Positions 1-8,751 of a stretch of 64,000 nucleotides of DNA are shown here, piece by piece. The notes beneath the pieces are model-generated. The model did not search any database. It was not told the origin of the DNA and was given only the letters and a program-made list of their open reading frames with translations. A program made the position numbers and the translations under genes. The first letter of the stretch is position 1, and each line of letters opens with the position of its first letter. This DNA comes from a candidate division WOR-3 bacterium (GTDB taxonomy: Bacteria > Hydrothermota > Tepidihabitantia > Tepidihabitantales > Tepidihabitantaceae), in the NCBI GenBank assembly GCA_013177935.1, contig JABLXZ010000001.1, positions 99,794 through 163,793 of the forward strand, given 5' to 3'.

Positions 1-2
1 GT

Positions 3-56
3 TGTCTTACCGTGTTAAAGGAGAAGGAGTTGAAGGAAGGTGGTAGTAATGCGTAA
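3..56 (+). CDS. rpmC: 50S ribosomal protein L29, C-terminal end (partial)
   Basis: Only the last 17 codons lie in the window; the gene begins upstream. The frame from base 3 reads [17 protein letters not shown] and stops at TAA 54-56. The TVLKEKEL piece matches the usual C-terminal helix of L29, and L29 normally sits directly before S17 in the S10/spc ribosomal cluster. The end overlaps the proposed rpsQ start (ATG 49) by 8 bases, which suggests translational coupling. L29 lies near the peptide exit tunnel of the large subunit. Only a short piece can be seen, so the call leans on synteny. Confidence 0.75.
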   Translation, partial: CLTVLKEKELKEGGSNA

Positions 57-288
57 GGAACGACGGACGGTGGTAGGCACGGTTATTTCGGCGAAGATGC
101 AGAAGACGGTTGTGGTTGAAACCGAGCGGCTGGTGCAGCATCCCAAATATAAAAAGTACATTAGGAAGCGGACAAAACTGTATGCCCACGACGAACGAGC
201 GGAATGCAAGGAAGGCGACCGGGTTATGATTATGGAAACAAGGCCTTTGTCGAAGTTAAAAAGGTGGCGGGTGGTGAAGAAGTTATGA
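49..288 (+). CDS. rpsQ: 30S ribosomal protein S17
   Basis: S17 is a primary 16S rRNA binder of the small subunit. The 79-residue protein has the family layout: an N-terminal [13 protein letters not shown] strand, the HPKYKKYI basic loop, and a C-terminal [12 protein letters not shown] segment. A GTG at 40 is in frame, but ATG 49 is preferred because AAGGAAGG at 33-40 gives a well-spaced ribosome binding site. Its TGA (286-288) overlaps the rplN ATG at 285, the ATGA arrangement typical of coupled translation. Confidence 0.97.
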   Translation: MRKERRTVVGTVISAKMQKTVVVETERLVQHPKYKKYIRKRTKLYAHDERAECKEGDRVMIMETRPLSKLKRWRVVKKL

Positions 289-653
289 TTCAAGAATATA
301 GTCGTCTTACTGTTGCCGATAATTCCGGTGCCCGGGTGGCGATGGTTATCAAGATTTATGGTGGTTCAAAACGGAAGTTCGGCTGGCTGGGCGATACCGT
401 GCTGGTTACTGTCAAGGACGCGCTCCCCAATGGACCAATAAAGCCCGGGGATAAGTATAAAGCGGTAGTTATCCGGACACGAAAAGAGTACCGGCGTGAA
501 GACGGTACCTATATAAGATTTGACGATAACGCCTGTGTCTTGATTGACGATAAAGGTGAACCCAAAGGGACACGGGTGTTCGGTCCGGTGGCAAGGGAGT
601 TGAGGGAGCGGAAATTTACCAAAATCATTTCGCTGGCAACTGAGGTGGTGTGA
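285..653 (+). CDS. rplN: 50S ribosomal protein L14
   Basis: L14 binds 23S rRNA at the subunit interface. Starting at ATG 285 the protein is 122 residues, exactly the usual L14 length, and begins [16 protein letters not shown], the conserved N-terminus. Family segments [11 protein letters not shown] (middle) and [14 protein letters not shown] (C-terminal) are clear. A longer in-frame extension back to about base 204 is only an overlap with rpsQ and is rejected. It sits between rpsQ and rplX as in most bacteria. Confidence 0.98.
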   Translation: MIQEYSRLTVADNSGARVAMVIKIYGGSKRKFGWLGDTVLVTVKDALPNGPIKPGDKYKAVVIRTRKEYRREDGTYIRFDDNACVLIDDKGEPKGTRVFGPVARELRERKFTKIISLATEVV

Positions 654-654
654 T

Positions 655-978
655 ATGCAACTGCGTAAGGGTGATGTGGTTGAAGTAATTACCGGTGAAG
701 AACGAGGTCGCCGGGGTAAAATTCTGCGCATCGAGTGGCATAAAGAGAGCAAAAGTTACCGGGCGATTGTTGAAGGAATTAACCTGGCAAAGCGTCACCA
801 GCGAACTCGGGGACCTGATAAACCGGGTGGTATTGTTGACCTGCCCAATCCGATTAATGTCTCCAATCTGGTGCTCATCTGCCCGAAATGCGGCAAGAGG
901 GCGAAGGTGAAACGCGCCGAGCATGAGGGAAGAAGGGTGCGGGTTTGTAAAGTTTGTGAAGAGATTATTGATGTATGA
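655..978 (+). CDS. rplX: 50S ribosomal protein L24
   Basis: L24 starts large-subunit assembly. The 107-residue protein opens with a KOW motif ([19 protein letters not shown]) and continues through the [10 protein letters not shown] and [15 protein letters not shown] segments. It ends in a zinc-ribbon-like part with two CxxC pairs (CPKC and CKVC), as in many bacterial L24 proteins. One base separates it from rplN. Its stop overlaps the rplE start (ATG 975), so translation of the two is probably coupled. Confidence 0.97.
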   Translation: MQLRKGDVVEVITGEERGRRGKILRIEWHKESKSYRAIVEGINLAKRHQRTRGPDKPGGIVDLPNPINVSNLVLICPKCGKRAKVKRAEHEGRRVRVCKVCEEIIDV

Positions 979-1523
979 TACCAAGACTTAAAGAGCTTTA
1001 TCTGAAAAAGGTCATTCCGGCGCTGACCGCACGGTTTGGCTACAAAAACAAGCACCAGGTACCGCGACTTACCAAGGTGGTTGTTAGTGTAACCACAAAA
1101 GAGGCGGTGCAGGATTCCAAGGTGCTCGATGTGATTGCCGAAGACCTGGCGATGATTACCGGACAAAAGCCGGTTAGGACTTTCGCAAAAAGGGCGATTT
1201 CGGCATTCCGGATTCGAGAAGGTATGCCGCTCGGGGTTAAAGTGACCCTGCGTGGTGACCGGATGTATGAGTTTATTGACCGGTTCTTTAACCTTGCGGC
1301 GCCTAAGATTCGAGACTTCCGGGGTTTTCCGCTTGATGCCTTTGATGGCCGCGGCGGTTACAGCCTCGGACTCACGGAGCAGGTGATTTTCCCGGAAATT
1401 GAGGTCGCCAAGGTGAAAAAGGTGTTTGGAATGACAATTACTTTTCAGACAACCGCCAAGCATGACGATGAGGCACGGTTTTTACTGGAAGAATTAGGTA
1501 TGCCGTTTGCAAAAAGGAAGTGA
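975..1523 (+). CDS. rplE: 50S ribosomal protein L5
   Basis: L5 binds 5S rRNA and contacts the small-subunit head. The protein is 182 residues, normal for bacteria. Conserved stretches include PRLTKVVVS near residue 30, [27 protein letters not shown] near residues 58-84, and the C-terminal [27 protein letters not shown]. The ATG at 975 overlaps the rplX stop. rpsN follows after one base. Confidence 0.97.
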   Translation: MIPRLKELYLKKVIPALTARFGYKNKHQVPRLTKVVVSVTTKEAVQDSKVLDVIAEDLAMITGQKPVRTFAKRAISAFRIREGMPLGVKVTLRGDRMYEFIDRFFNLAAPKIRDFRGFPLDAFDGRGGYSLGLTEQVIFPEIEVAKVKKVFGMTITFQTTAKHDDEARFLLEELGMPFAKRK

Positions 1524-1524
1524 T

Positions 1525-1710
1525 ATGGCAAGAAAATGTTTGATTGTTAAGTCACAGCGTGAGCCCAAATTCAAGGTGCGTAAACACAACCGCTGTCAGG
1601 TTTGTTTCCGTCCCCGGGCATATTATCGCAAATTTGGATTGTGTCGGCTTTGTTTTCGGGAACTTGCGCTTCGGGGCGAGATACCCGGGGTGCGTAAGGC
1701 AACCTGGTAA
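1525..1710 (+). CDS. rpsN: 30S ribosomal protein S14 type Z (zinc-binding)
   Basis: This is the short 61-residue S14 that binds one zinc ion. Two CxxC pairs, CQVC and CRLC, form the zinc knuckle, and the protein ends in the conserved [14 protein letters not shown] 1525 (MARKCLIVK) is chosen over an upstream in-frame codon at 1507, which lies inside rplE; AAGGAAG at 1513-1519 is the ribosome binding site. It keeps the standard place between rplE and rpsH. Confidence 0.97.
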   Translation: MARKCLIVKSQREPKFKVRKHNRCQVCFRPRAYYRKFGLCRLCFRELALRGEIPGVRKATW

Positions 1711-1721
1711 GGAGGATAGCG

Positions 1722-2111
1722 TTGGATCCGATTTCTGACTTCCTTACGCAGATTCGTAATGGAATTGCGGCCCGGGTGAAAGAGATAAATGTTCCCCACT
1801 CCCGGTTAAAATATGAGATTGCCCGGGTGTTGCTCGAAGAAGGGTTTATAAGCAACTTTCGGGTTGAGGGTGAGGGGCCAAAGAAGCGAATTATTGTTAG
1901 TTTGAAGTATCTTGATGACGGCGCTTCGGTAATTCGCGGGCTGGAAAGGGTATCAAAACAGAGTCGGCGGATATATGTTGGGTATCGGGACCTGCCCCGA
2001 GTGATGGGAGGTCTTGGCGTTGCGATAATTTCAACCCCAGCCGGCATTATCACCGACCGAGAAGCCCGTCGCCGCAAAATCGGGGGCGAGCTTATTTGTA
2101 AGGTGTGGTAA
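1722..2111 (+). CDS. rpsH: 30S ribosomal protein S8
   Basis: S8 binds the central domain of 16S rRNA and in other bacteria also represses its own operon. The 129-residue protein begins at a TTG (1722) behind GGAGG at 1711-1715. MDPISDFLTQIRNGIAA is the conserved N-terminus. The C-terminal GVAIISTPAGIITDREARRRKIGGELICKVW is the S8 signature region. rplF follows after three bases. Confidence 0.97.
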   Translation: MDPISDFLTQIRNGIAARVKEINVPHSRLKYEIARVLLEEGFISNFRVEGEGPKKRIIVSLKYLDDGASVIRGLERVSKQSRRIYVGYRDLPRVMGGLGVAIISTPAGIITDREARRRKIGGELICKVW

Positions 2112-2114
2112 ACT

Positions 2115-2684
2115 ATGGCGAAGACATATCGTCCTTTGTCAATACCCGATGGTGTTGAAGTAAAACCGGAAGCCGATAAGGTTACTGTAAAGGGTAAACT
2201 GGGTTCCTTGACGCTTTCGCTTTATCCTGGGGTGAAAGTGAAGGTTGAAAATCGCGAGGTGGTAGTTGAGGGGAGCCCCGAAGTCGAGCGCAAGTATGTA
2301 GGGACGATGCGCGCTTTGCTCAGGAATATGCTCGTTGGCGTGAGCAGTGGTTATCAAAAGGTTGTTGAGCTGCGGGGAATGGGTTACCGTGCTCAGAAAA
2401 CCAAGACCGGTGTACAGTTCAACTGTGGCTTTTCTCATCCGGTTGATTTTGTAATACCGCCCGGCATATCGGTTGAAATTAACCAGGTTCCCAATCCGGA
2501 AGATACAAAAGAGCAGATGTTTGAAATTATTGTGTCGGGGATAGACAAACAGGTTGTCGGAGATACCGCAGCGCGGATGCGAGCGATAAAACCAGCAGAC
2601 CCGTACCACGGCAAGGGTTTCCGGTATCGAGGGGAATGGGTGCGGAAAAAGGCGGGGAAGCGGGCGGTCGCAGCCCAGGGTTAA
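2115..2684 (+). CDS. rplF: 50S ribosomal protein L6
   Basis: L6 lies near the factor-binding site of the large subunit. The 189-residue protein shows the duplicated L6 fold, with a first half ending near GTMRALLRNMLVGVSSGYQK. The C-terminal signature is DPYHGKGFRYRGEWVRKKAGK. It is the last ribosomal gene of the run: rplR, rpsE, rpmD, rplO and secY, which normally follow, are not here. The next feature is a tRNA gene with its own promoter. Confidence 0.97.
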   Translation: MAKTYRPLSIPDGVEVKPEADKVTVKGKLGSLTLSLYPGVKVKVENREVVVEGSPEVERKYVGTMRALLRNMLVGVSSGYQKVVELRGMGYRAQKTKTGVQFNCGFSHPVDFVIPPGISVEINQVPNPEDTKEQMFEIIVSGIDKQVVGDTAARMRAIKPADPYHGKGFRYRGEWVRKKAGKRAVAAQG

Positions 2685-2699
2685 GTCATTTCTTAATAG

Positions 2700-2727
2700 T
2701 TGACCGGATTTCAGCAAATGATATTAT
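2700..2727 (+). promoter_or_regulatory. Promoter of tRNA-Glu
   Basis: TTGACC (2700-2705), a 16-base spacer and TATTAT (2722-2727) form a strong housekeeping-type promoter. The expected start near 2734 lies three bases before the tRNA 5' end. The -35/-10 spacing matches that of other promoters in the window. Confidence 0.6.
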
Positions 2728-2736
2728 TGAGATGTT

Positions 2737-2811
2737 AGCCCCATCGTCTAGTCCGGCCCAGGACGTCTGGTTCTCAGCCAGAAGACTGGGGTTCAAATCC
2801 CCATGGGGCTA
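2737..2811 (+). tRNA. tRNA-Glu (anticodon CTC)
   Basis: A full cloverleaf can be drawn. The acceptor is AGCCCCA with TGGGGCT, the D arm carries GTCTAG and CCCAGGAC, and the anticodon stem TCTGG/CCAGA closes the loop TTCTCAG. The T stem TGGGG/CCCCA closes TTCAAAT, and the discriminator base is A. The anticodon CTC reads GAG. The 3' CCA is not encoded and must be added after transcription. The gene stands alone between rplF and fabH. Confidence 0.93.
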
Positions 2812-2837
2812 TTTTAATATTGAACTAACTACCTGGA

Positions 2838-3818
2838 ATGAAATCAATTAAAATTGTCGGCACGGGCAGCGCATTACCGGAAAAGGTTCTCACTAATTTT
2901 GACCTTGAAAAGATGGTGGACACAAGCGATGCCTGGATTGTAGAACGTACTGGGATTCGAGAACGACGGATTGCCGACGAGAATACCGCAACATCTGACC
3001 TTGTTGCGGTAGCGACCGAAAGGGCTTGTGCTCAAGCCGGATTGAAGCCTTCGGACCTTGATACGATTATTGTTGCGACCAGTACCCCGGATACCGTTTA
3101 TCCCGCAACCGCCTGCTGGGTCCAGAAGCGATTGGGAATTGCTGGCAGTGCGGCATTTGATATCAGTGCGGGCTGTTCCGGTTTTCTTTTTGCGCTTGAG
3201 GTGGCAGCTAATTTGATTGTTGCCGGCACAGCCCGGAAGGTTGCGGTTGCGGGCGGTGAGGTGATGTCGAAAGTAGTTAACTGGAAGGACCGAGCAACCT
3301 GTGTGCTATTTGGCGATGGTGCGGGTGTTGCCATCGTAGTACCTGGTGACGGTAAATCAGGAATTCTGTCGTCCAACTGGGGTTGCGATGGGAATCTTGC
3401 GCCATTGCTTTATCAGCCCGCCGGTGGTACAAGGCTCCCGACCAGTGAAAAGACGCTCAGGGAAATGGCGCACACCGTTCATATGGAGGGCAATCAGGTT
3501 TTTAAGCATGCGGTGCGGGCAATGGGCGGGGCAGCATTGAAGGCACTTTCCGAAGCCGGTATCAGCGCTCAGGATGTTAAACTTTTTATACCGCATCAGG
3601 CAAATATGAGAATTATGGAGGCAGCGCGCGAGCGAACCGGGATACCAGTTGAGAAGATGTTTGTCGTTCTTGACCGTTATGGGAATATGTCAGCGGCAAC
3701 GATTCCGGTGGCGATTGATGAGGCGTGGAGGCAGGGGCGAATTCAAGACGGCGATATTCTACTTTTGACCGCTTTTGGCACCGGTTTTACCTGGGCAGCA
3801 GCCGCGTTGCGCTGGTAA
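2838..3818 (+). CDS. fabH: 3-oxoacyl-ACP synthase III (KAS III), copy 1
   Basis: KAS III condenses an acyl-CoA starter with malonyl-ACP to begin fatty acid synthesis in the cytosol. The 326-residue protein has the full catalytic triad: Cys113 in ISAGCSGF, His253 in IPHQANMR and Asn283 in RYGNMSAA. The N-terminal GTGSALPEKVLTN and the GDGAG turn are also typical. No ribosome binding site precedes ATG 2838; the gene lies 26 bases after tRNA-Glu and may be read through from the tRNA promoter. A second, clearly related fabH faces it (3875-4918), so starter specificity may be divided between the two. Confidence 0.95.
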   Translation: MKSIKIVGTGSALPEKVLTNFDLEKMVDTSDAWIVERTGIRERRIADENTATSDLVAVATERACAQAGLKPSDLDTIIVATSTPDTVYPATACWVQKRLGIAGSAAFDISAGCSGFLFALEVAANLIVAGTARKVAVAGGEVMSKVVNWKDRATCVLFGDGAGVAIVVPGDGKSGILSSNWGCDGNLAPLLYQPAGGTRLPTSEKTLREMAHTVHMEGNQVFKHAVRAMGGAALKALSEAGISAQDVKLFIPHQANMRIMEAARERTGIPVEKMFVVLDRYGNMSAATIPVAIDEAWRQGRIQDGDILLLTAFGTGFTWAAAALRW

Positions 3819-3874
3819 AACCCAATAAATAGAATTTCAGTTAATTTCGGTCGGTCTTTTCCAGATTATCAGAG

Positions 3875-4918
3875 TTAGAAACGGACCAAGGCGCCACCCC
3901 AGGTCAAACCGGCACCAAAGGCAACAAGAATTGCCCGGTCACCCGGACCAATAAGATTGTTTTTACGTGCTTCGTCAAGGGCAATGATTGTTGATGCCGA
4001 AGAGGTGTTGGCATATTTCTGAATGTTGACGAAAACCTTTTCCATCGGGAAGTTGAGGAGTTTTGCCATCGCTTCGATGATTCTGAGGTTAGCCTGATGG
4101 GGAATAATAAGTTTGATTTCTTCGGCTTGTAACTTTGTTTTCTCAAGCAGGCGTCGGACTACATCCGCCATGGAACGGACAGCGATTTTGAAAATTGCGC
4201 TGCCATTCATCTTCAAGTAATGCAGCCGCTGCTGGACCGATTCGACCGAAGCGGGAATTGCTGAACCTCCAGCCGGCATATAGAGGTCTTTGCCGTGAGA
4301 ACCGTCGGCACCGAGATAGGTGGCAATAATGCCGCGCTCTTTTTCGGTGGATGCTTGTAGTATTGCGGCGCCGGCGCCGTCGGCAAGCAGAACTGCGGTA
4401 CTGCGGTCCGTCCAGTCGGTGATTTTCGACAGGACTTCAACACCAACAACCAGGACGGTGCGATAGGCACCGGTAGCGATGAATTGGCGGGCAGTAGTAA
4501 GGGCGTAGATAAAACCCGAGCAACCGGCAGCGATGTCCATAGCCGCGGCATTGGCCGCTCCCAGTTTATGGTGGAGGATGCAAGCGGTCGAAGGAAAAGG
4601 CATGTCACCGGTTACCGTTGCGACAATAATCAGGTCGATTTCCTCGGGTTTGAGTCGGGCATCAGTGAGTGCCTGCTGGGCAGCCCGCAGGGCAAAGTCG
4701 GAAGCGGCTTCTTCCGGTTTAGCGATTCTGCGTTCTTTCATCCCGGTACGCTCCGTAATCCATTCGTCTGATGTGTCAAGAATTTTCTCTAAGTCGTCAT
4801 TGGTCAGGATGCGTTCTGGGACCGCAAAGCCGGTACCAGTAAGGATAGCCGAGTACAATGTCGGTTGATGGTCGGCGTCGTCGACAATTGACCGGGGGGA
4901 AGTAACAGTATAATTCAT
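3875..4918 (-). CDS. fabH: 3-oxoacyl-ACP synthase III (KAS III), copy 2
   Basis: This second KAS III is 347 residues with an N-terminal extension of about 22 residues compared with copy 1. The triad is intact: Cys133 in IAAGCSGF, His274 in IPHQANLR and Asn304 in KYANTSSA. It is convergent with copy 1, with 56 bases between their stops and no obvious terminator. Its promoter (4929-4956) ends only 10 bases before ATG 4918, so the message may have almost no 5' leader. It could prefer a different acyl-CoA starter, for example branched or longer chains; the sequence alone does not decide. Confidence 0.94.
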   Translation of the reverse strand: MNYTVTSPRSIVDDADHQPTLYSAILTGTGFAVPERILTNDDLEKILDTSDEWITERTGMKERRIAKPEEAASDFALRAAQQALTDARLKPEEIDLIIVATVTGDMPFPSTACILHHKLGAANAAAMDIAAGCSGFIYALTTARQFIATGAYRTVLVVGVEVLSKITDWTDRSTAVLLADGAGAAILQASTEKERGIIATYLGADGSHGKDLYMPAGGSAIPASVESVQQRLHYLKMNGSAIFKIAVRSMADVVRRLLEKTKLQAEEIKLIIPHQANLRIIEAMAKLLNFPMEKVFVNIQKYANTSSASTIIALDEARKNNLIGPGDRAILVAFGAGLTWGGALVRF

Positions 4919-4928
4919 ATTATTAACT

Positions 4929-4956
4929 ATTTTAGGTATTTTTTTTATTAAGTCAA
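4929..4956 (-). promoter_or_regulatory. Promoter of fabH copy 2
   Basis: On the minus strand TTGACT (4956-4951), 16 bases, then TAAAAT (4934-4929). The expected start near 4922 leaves only about four bases before the ATG at 4918, which suggests a near-leaderless message. Confidence 0.6.
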
Positions 4957-4967
4957 TAAATGTTTAA

Positions 4968-6082
<1,115 letters not shown>

Positions 6083-6083
<1 letters not shown>

Positions 6084-7264
6084 TGGAAAAAGTTACGGTG
6101 CGTGACCTGCCGGTTGCCGGGAAGCGGGTTTTTGTTAGGGTCGACTTCAATGTCCCGTTTGATGGTGCGGGCAATATTGCCGATGATACCAGAATCCGGG
6201 CGGCGCTGCCGACCGTCCGCTGGCTTCTGGAGGCGGGAGCTACTGTTGTGCTCGGGTCTCATCTGGGAAAGCCAAAAGGGAAGCCTGACCCGAAATTTAC
6301 TTTGCGACCGGTGGCACTGCATTTTGAGACCTTGTTGAGGCAGACGGTATATTTTGCACCGGAATGCGTTGGTCCTGAGGTTGTTAAACTACTAAAAACG
6401 GTTCCGCCCGGTTCGGTGGTGTTGCTGGAAAATCTGCGGTTTCATCCGGAAGAGGAGAAAAACGACCCGGTTTTTGCCAAGAGTCTGGCGGCACTGGTTG
6501 ATCTTTATGTCAATGATGCCTTTGGCACGGCACACCGTGCTCATGCATCAACGGTTGGTATGGCGAAATTTTTTGCTCAGCCCGCCGCCGGTTTTTTGAT
6601 GGAGAAGGAGCTTGAATATCTGGGTAGAGTTCTCAAGTCACCAGAGCGTCCATTTGTTGTTATGATTGGCGGGGCGAAAATTTCGGATAAGGCGGGGGTA
6701 ATAAAGAACTTACTGCCAATGGTGGACAAGTTATTAATTGGCGGCGGTGTGGCTTTTAACTTTCTGAAGGCACGTGGTTTAAATATCGGTAAATCTATAT
6801 ATAATGAAGACCTTATGGCTGAAACCAAGAATTTAGTTAATGACAAGCGAATTGTTCTGCCAGTTGATGTACGAGTGGCACTACCTTCTGATGTAGAAAA
6901 GGGTGTACAGGTAAAGGTGACTGAAATACCGCAGGACGGGATTGGGTTAGATATCGGCGACGAAACGGTTAACTTATGGACGAAGATATTAAGCGAAGCG
7001 CGGACCGTAGTTTGGGCGGGTCCAATGGGGATGTTTGAAAAACCGGAGTTCAGTCGGGGAACGGTGGCGATTGCTCGAGTGTTAGCAGAGGTAACAAAAC
7101 GAGGGGCGGTAACGGTTGTTGGGGGCGGTGATACGGTTGCGGCTGTAAAAATGGCGGGTGTTGAAAACATGATCAGTCACATATCTACCGGCGGTGGTGC
7201 GACATTGGAGTTTTTGGAGGGGAAGATTTTGCCCGGGGTTGCGGTACTGAGCGATAAAAAATGA
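6083..7264 (+). CDS. pgk: Phosphoglycerate kinase
   Basis: The enzyme transfers phosphate from 1,3-bisphosphoglycerate to ADP in lower glycolysis. At 393 residues it is a normal bacterial length. Family signatures include KRVFVRVDFNVPFD near residue 14, GSHLGKPKGKPDPKF near residue 58, the VVLLENLRFHPEE segment near residue 112, and the C-terminal STGGGATLEFLEGK. It overlaps gap by one base and tpiA by four bases (ATGA), indicating coupled translation of the three glycolytic genes. Confidence 0.97.
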
Positions 7265-8031
7265 GCGAGAAAACACTCCCGCCGTTGGTGGCGGGTAATT
7301 GGAAAATGTATAAAGGTGCCCGCGAGGCGGGTGAGTTCATCCGATTGCTTTCTCAAAAAGTGGGAAATGTAAAGGACCGAGAGGTAGTTGTTTTTCCGCC
7401 ATTTACCTCAATCCCGACCGTTGCCCAGGTGTTACAGGAGGTTGCCAGCACGATAAGTTACGGAGCGCAGGATGTGTTCTGGGAGGCAGAGGGTGCATTT
7501 ACCGGCGAGGTTTCTCCGGCATTTCTTGCTGAGCTGGGATGTCGGTATGTGATTGTTGGGCATTCGGAACGGCGTCATCTGTTGGGCGAGACTGATGAGA
7601 TGTGCCGTCTTAAAGTGGCTGCGGCATTACGTTACGGGATTAGACCAATCCTCTGCTGTGGTGAGACATTACAGGAGCGCGAGGCGGGGGAAACTACCGA
7701 TGTGATTAAGAAACAGTTGACCGCGGGACTTAGCGGTGTGGCGGCGGATGCAAGTTTCGACATCGCCTACGAGCCGGTCTGGGCGATTGGCACCGGGAAA
7801 AATGCCACCGGAGACCAGATTGGTGAGGTTCACAGTTTTATCCGGCGCTGGCTTGGTGAGCGGTACGAAAAGGCAACAGGTGGCATTAGAATCATTTATG
7901 GCGGAAGTGTAAAGCCGGCAAATATTGACAGTTTAATGGCGCAGCCAGAGGTTGACGGCGTGCTCGTGGGTGGCGCAAGTCTTGATTTGGAAAGTTTCGT
8001 TCGTATTGTCAACTACGGCAGGGTAAAGTGA
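7261..8031 (+). CDS. tpiA: Triose-phosphate isomerase
   Basis: The enzyme interconverts dihydroxyacetone phosphate and glyceraldehyde 3-phosphate. The 256-residue protein has all catalytic residues: Lys15 in AGNWKMYK, His101 in VGHSERR and Glu171 in AYEPVWAIGTG, with the flexible loop-6 segment directly after. The C-terminal YGGSVKPANI and VDGVLVGGASL phosphate-binding segments are intact. The gene starts inside the last codons of pgk. The order gap-pgk-tpiA-secG is common in bacteria. Confidence 0.97.
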   Translation: MSEKTLPPLVAGNWKMYKGAREAGEFIRLLSQKVGNVKDREVVVFPPFTSIPTVAQVLQEVASTISYGAQDVFWEAEGAFTGEVSPAFLAELGCRYVIVGHSERRHLLGETDEMCRLKVAAALRYGIRPILCCGETLQEREAGETTDVIKKQLTAGLSGVAADASFDIAYEPVWAIGTGKNATGDQIGEVHSFIRRWLGERYEKATGGIRIIYGGSVKPANIDSLMAQPEVDGVLVGGASLDLESFVRIVNYGRVK

Positions 8032-8047
8032 GATGATACATTCACTC

Positions 8048-8075
8048 TTGACTTTACTGTTGATTCTGATAATCT
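8048..8075 (+). promoter_or_regulatory. Promoter of secG-rplU
   Basis: TTGACT (8048-8053), 16-base spacer, TAATCT (8070-8075), 21 bases before secG. It could allow transcription of secG-rplU apart from the glycolytic operon upstream. Confidence 0.5.
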
Positions 8076-8096
8076 ACTGATAAGGAGTAAAAGAAT

Positions 8097-8441
8097 ATGT
8101 ATGGAGTACTGATTTTTCTGCATCTTTTAGTCGCGGTCCTTTTGGTGCTGGTGGTTTTAATCCAACAGCCTCAGAAAGGTGGACTGGGAACGATACTCGG
8201 TGGTGGTGAGTCGATATTTGGGGGTGGTGGTGCGGCACCGTTTATGGCGAAGATAACATCGGCGCTGGCGGTGGCGTTTATGTTGACTTCACTTGGACTG
8301 GTTTTGGTTGGCGCCCGAAGAATCAAGGCGGGAGCGAATCGAACTTCGGTGAAGTCCGATAGCGAAGTAGTAAAAGTTACTCAACTGGAGAAGAAAGATG
8401 TACGCAGTAGTGAAAATAGCAGGTTTTCAATACCTTGTTAA
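8097..8441 (+). CDS. secG: Protein translocase subunit SecG
   Basis: SecG is a small inner-membrane partner of SecYE in protein export. The 114-residue protein has two membrane segments, about residues 3-23 and 53-75, joined by the typical QQPQKGGLGTILGGGESIFGGGGA loop. TAAGGAG upstream is a good ribosome binding site. The last 14 codons overlap rplU by 44 bases in another frame, an unusually long overlap for this densely packed region. The C-terminal tail is low in conserved features, so the overlap is probably tolerated rather than functional. Confidence 0.92.
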   Translation: MYGVLIFLHLLVAVLLVLVVLIQQPQKGGLGTILGGGESIFGGGGAAPFMAKITSALAVAFMLTSLGLVLVGARRIKAGANRTSVKSDSEVVKVTQLEKKDVRSSENSRFSIPC

Positions 8442-8715
8442 ACCAGGGGAGGTTGTAACAGTACCTCGTCTGGAAGGAGAACCGGGTAGTCCGGTGCGAT
8501 TCGATGATGTTTTGATGGTCCGCACTGAAGACCAAGCAATAATTGGTAGACCCAATGTTACCAATGCTTATGTTGAGGGTAATATCATTGAGCACCGTCG
8601 GGGTGAGAAGGTGACCGTTTATAAGTTCATCCGTCGGGAGAATTACCGGCGCAAGAAAGGTCATCGACAACCGTTAACCCGGGTGAAGATTACCAAGATT
8701 GGTTATGAGAAATAA
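8398..8715 (+). CDS. rplU: 50S ribosomal protein L21
   Basis: L21 binds 23S rRNA. The 105-residue protein begins with the standard MYAVVKIAGFQYLVKPGE and contains the basic YKFIRRENYRRKKGHRQPLTRVKI segment. ATG 8398 gives the usual family start, although it lies inside secG. The common partner rpmA (L27) does not follow; a secreted protein gene comes next after 36 bases. Confidence 0.95.
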   Translation: MYAVVKIAGFQYLVKPGEVVTVPRLEGEPGSPVRFDDVLMVRTEDQAIIGRPNVTNAYVEGNIIEHRRGEKVTVYKFIRRENYRRKKGHRQPLTRVKITKIGYEK

Positions 8716-8751
8716 GGGATGGGCAATTGCCATAAAGTGCAGGAGGAGGTT

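Noticed and set aside
366-752. Open frames on the minus strand opposite the ribosomal genes
   Set aside because: They lie wholly over rplN, rplX and neighbours, have no family features or ribosome binding sites, and reflect codon bias of the real genes.
795-1463. Minus-strand open frame of 222 codons over rplX and rplE
   Set aside because: It is fully opposite two certain ribosomal genes and shows no recognisable protein features.
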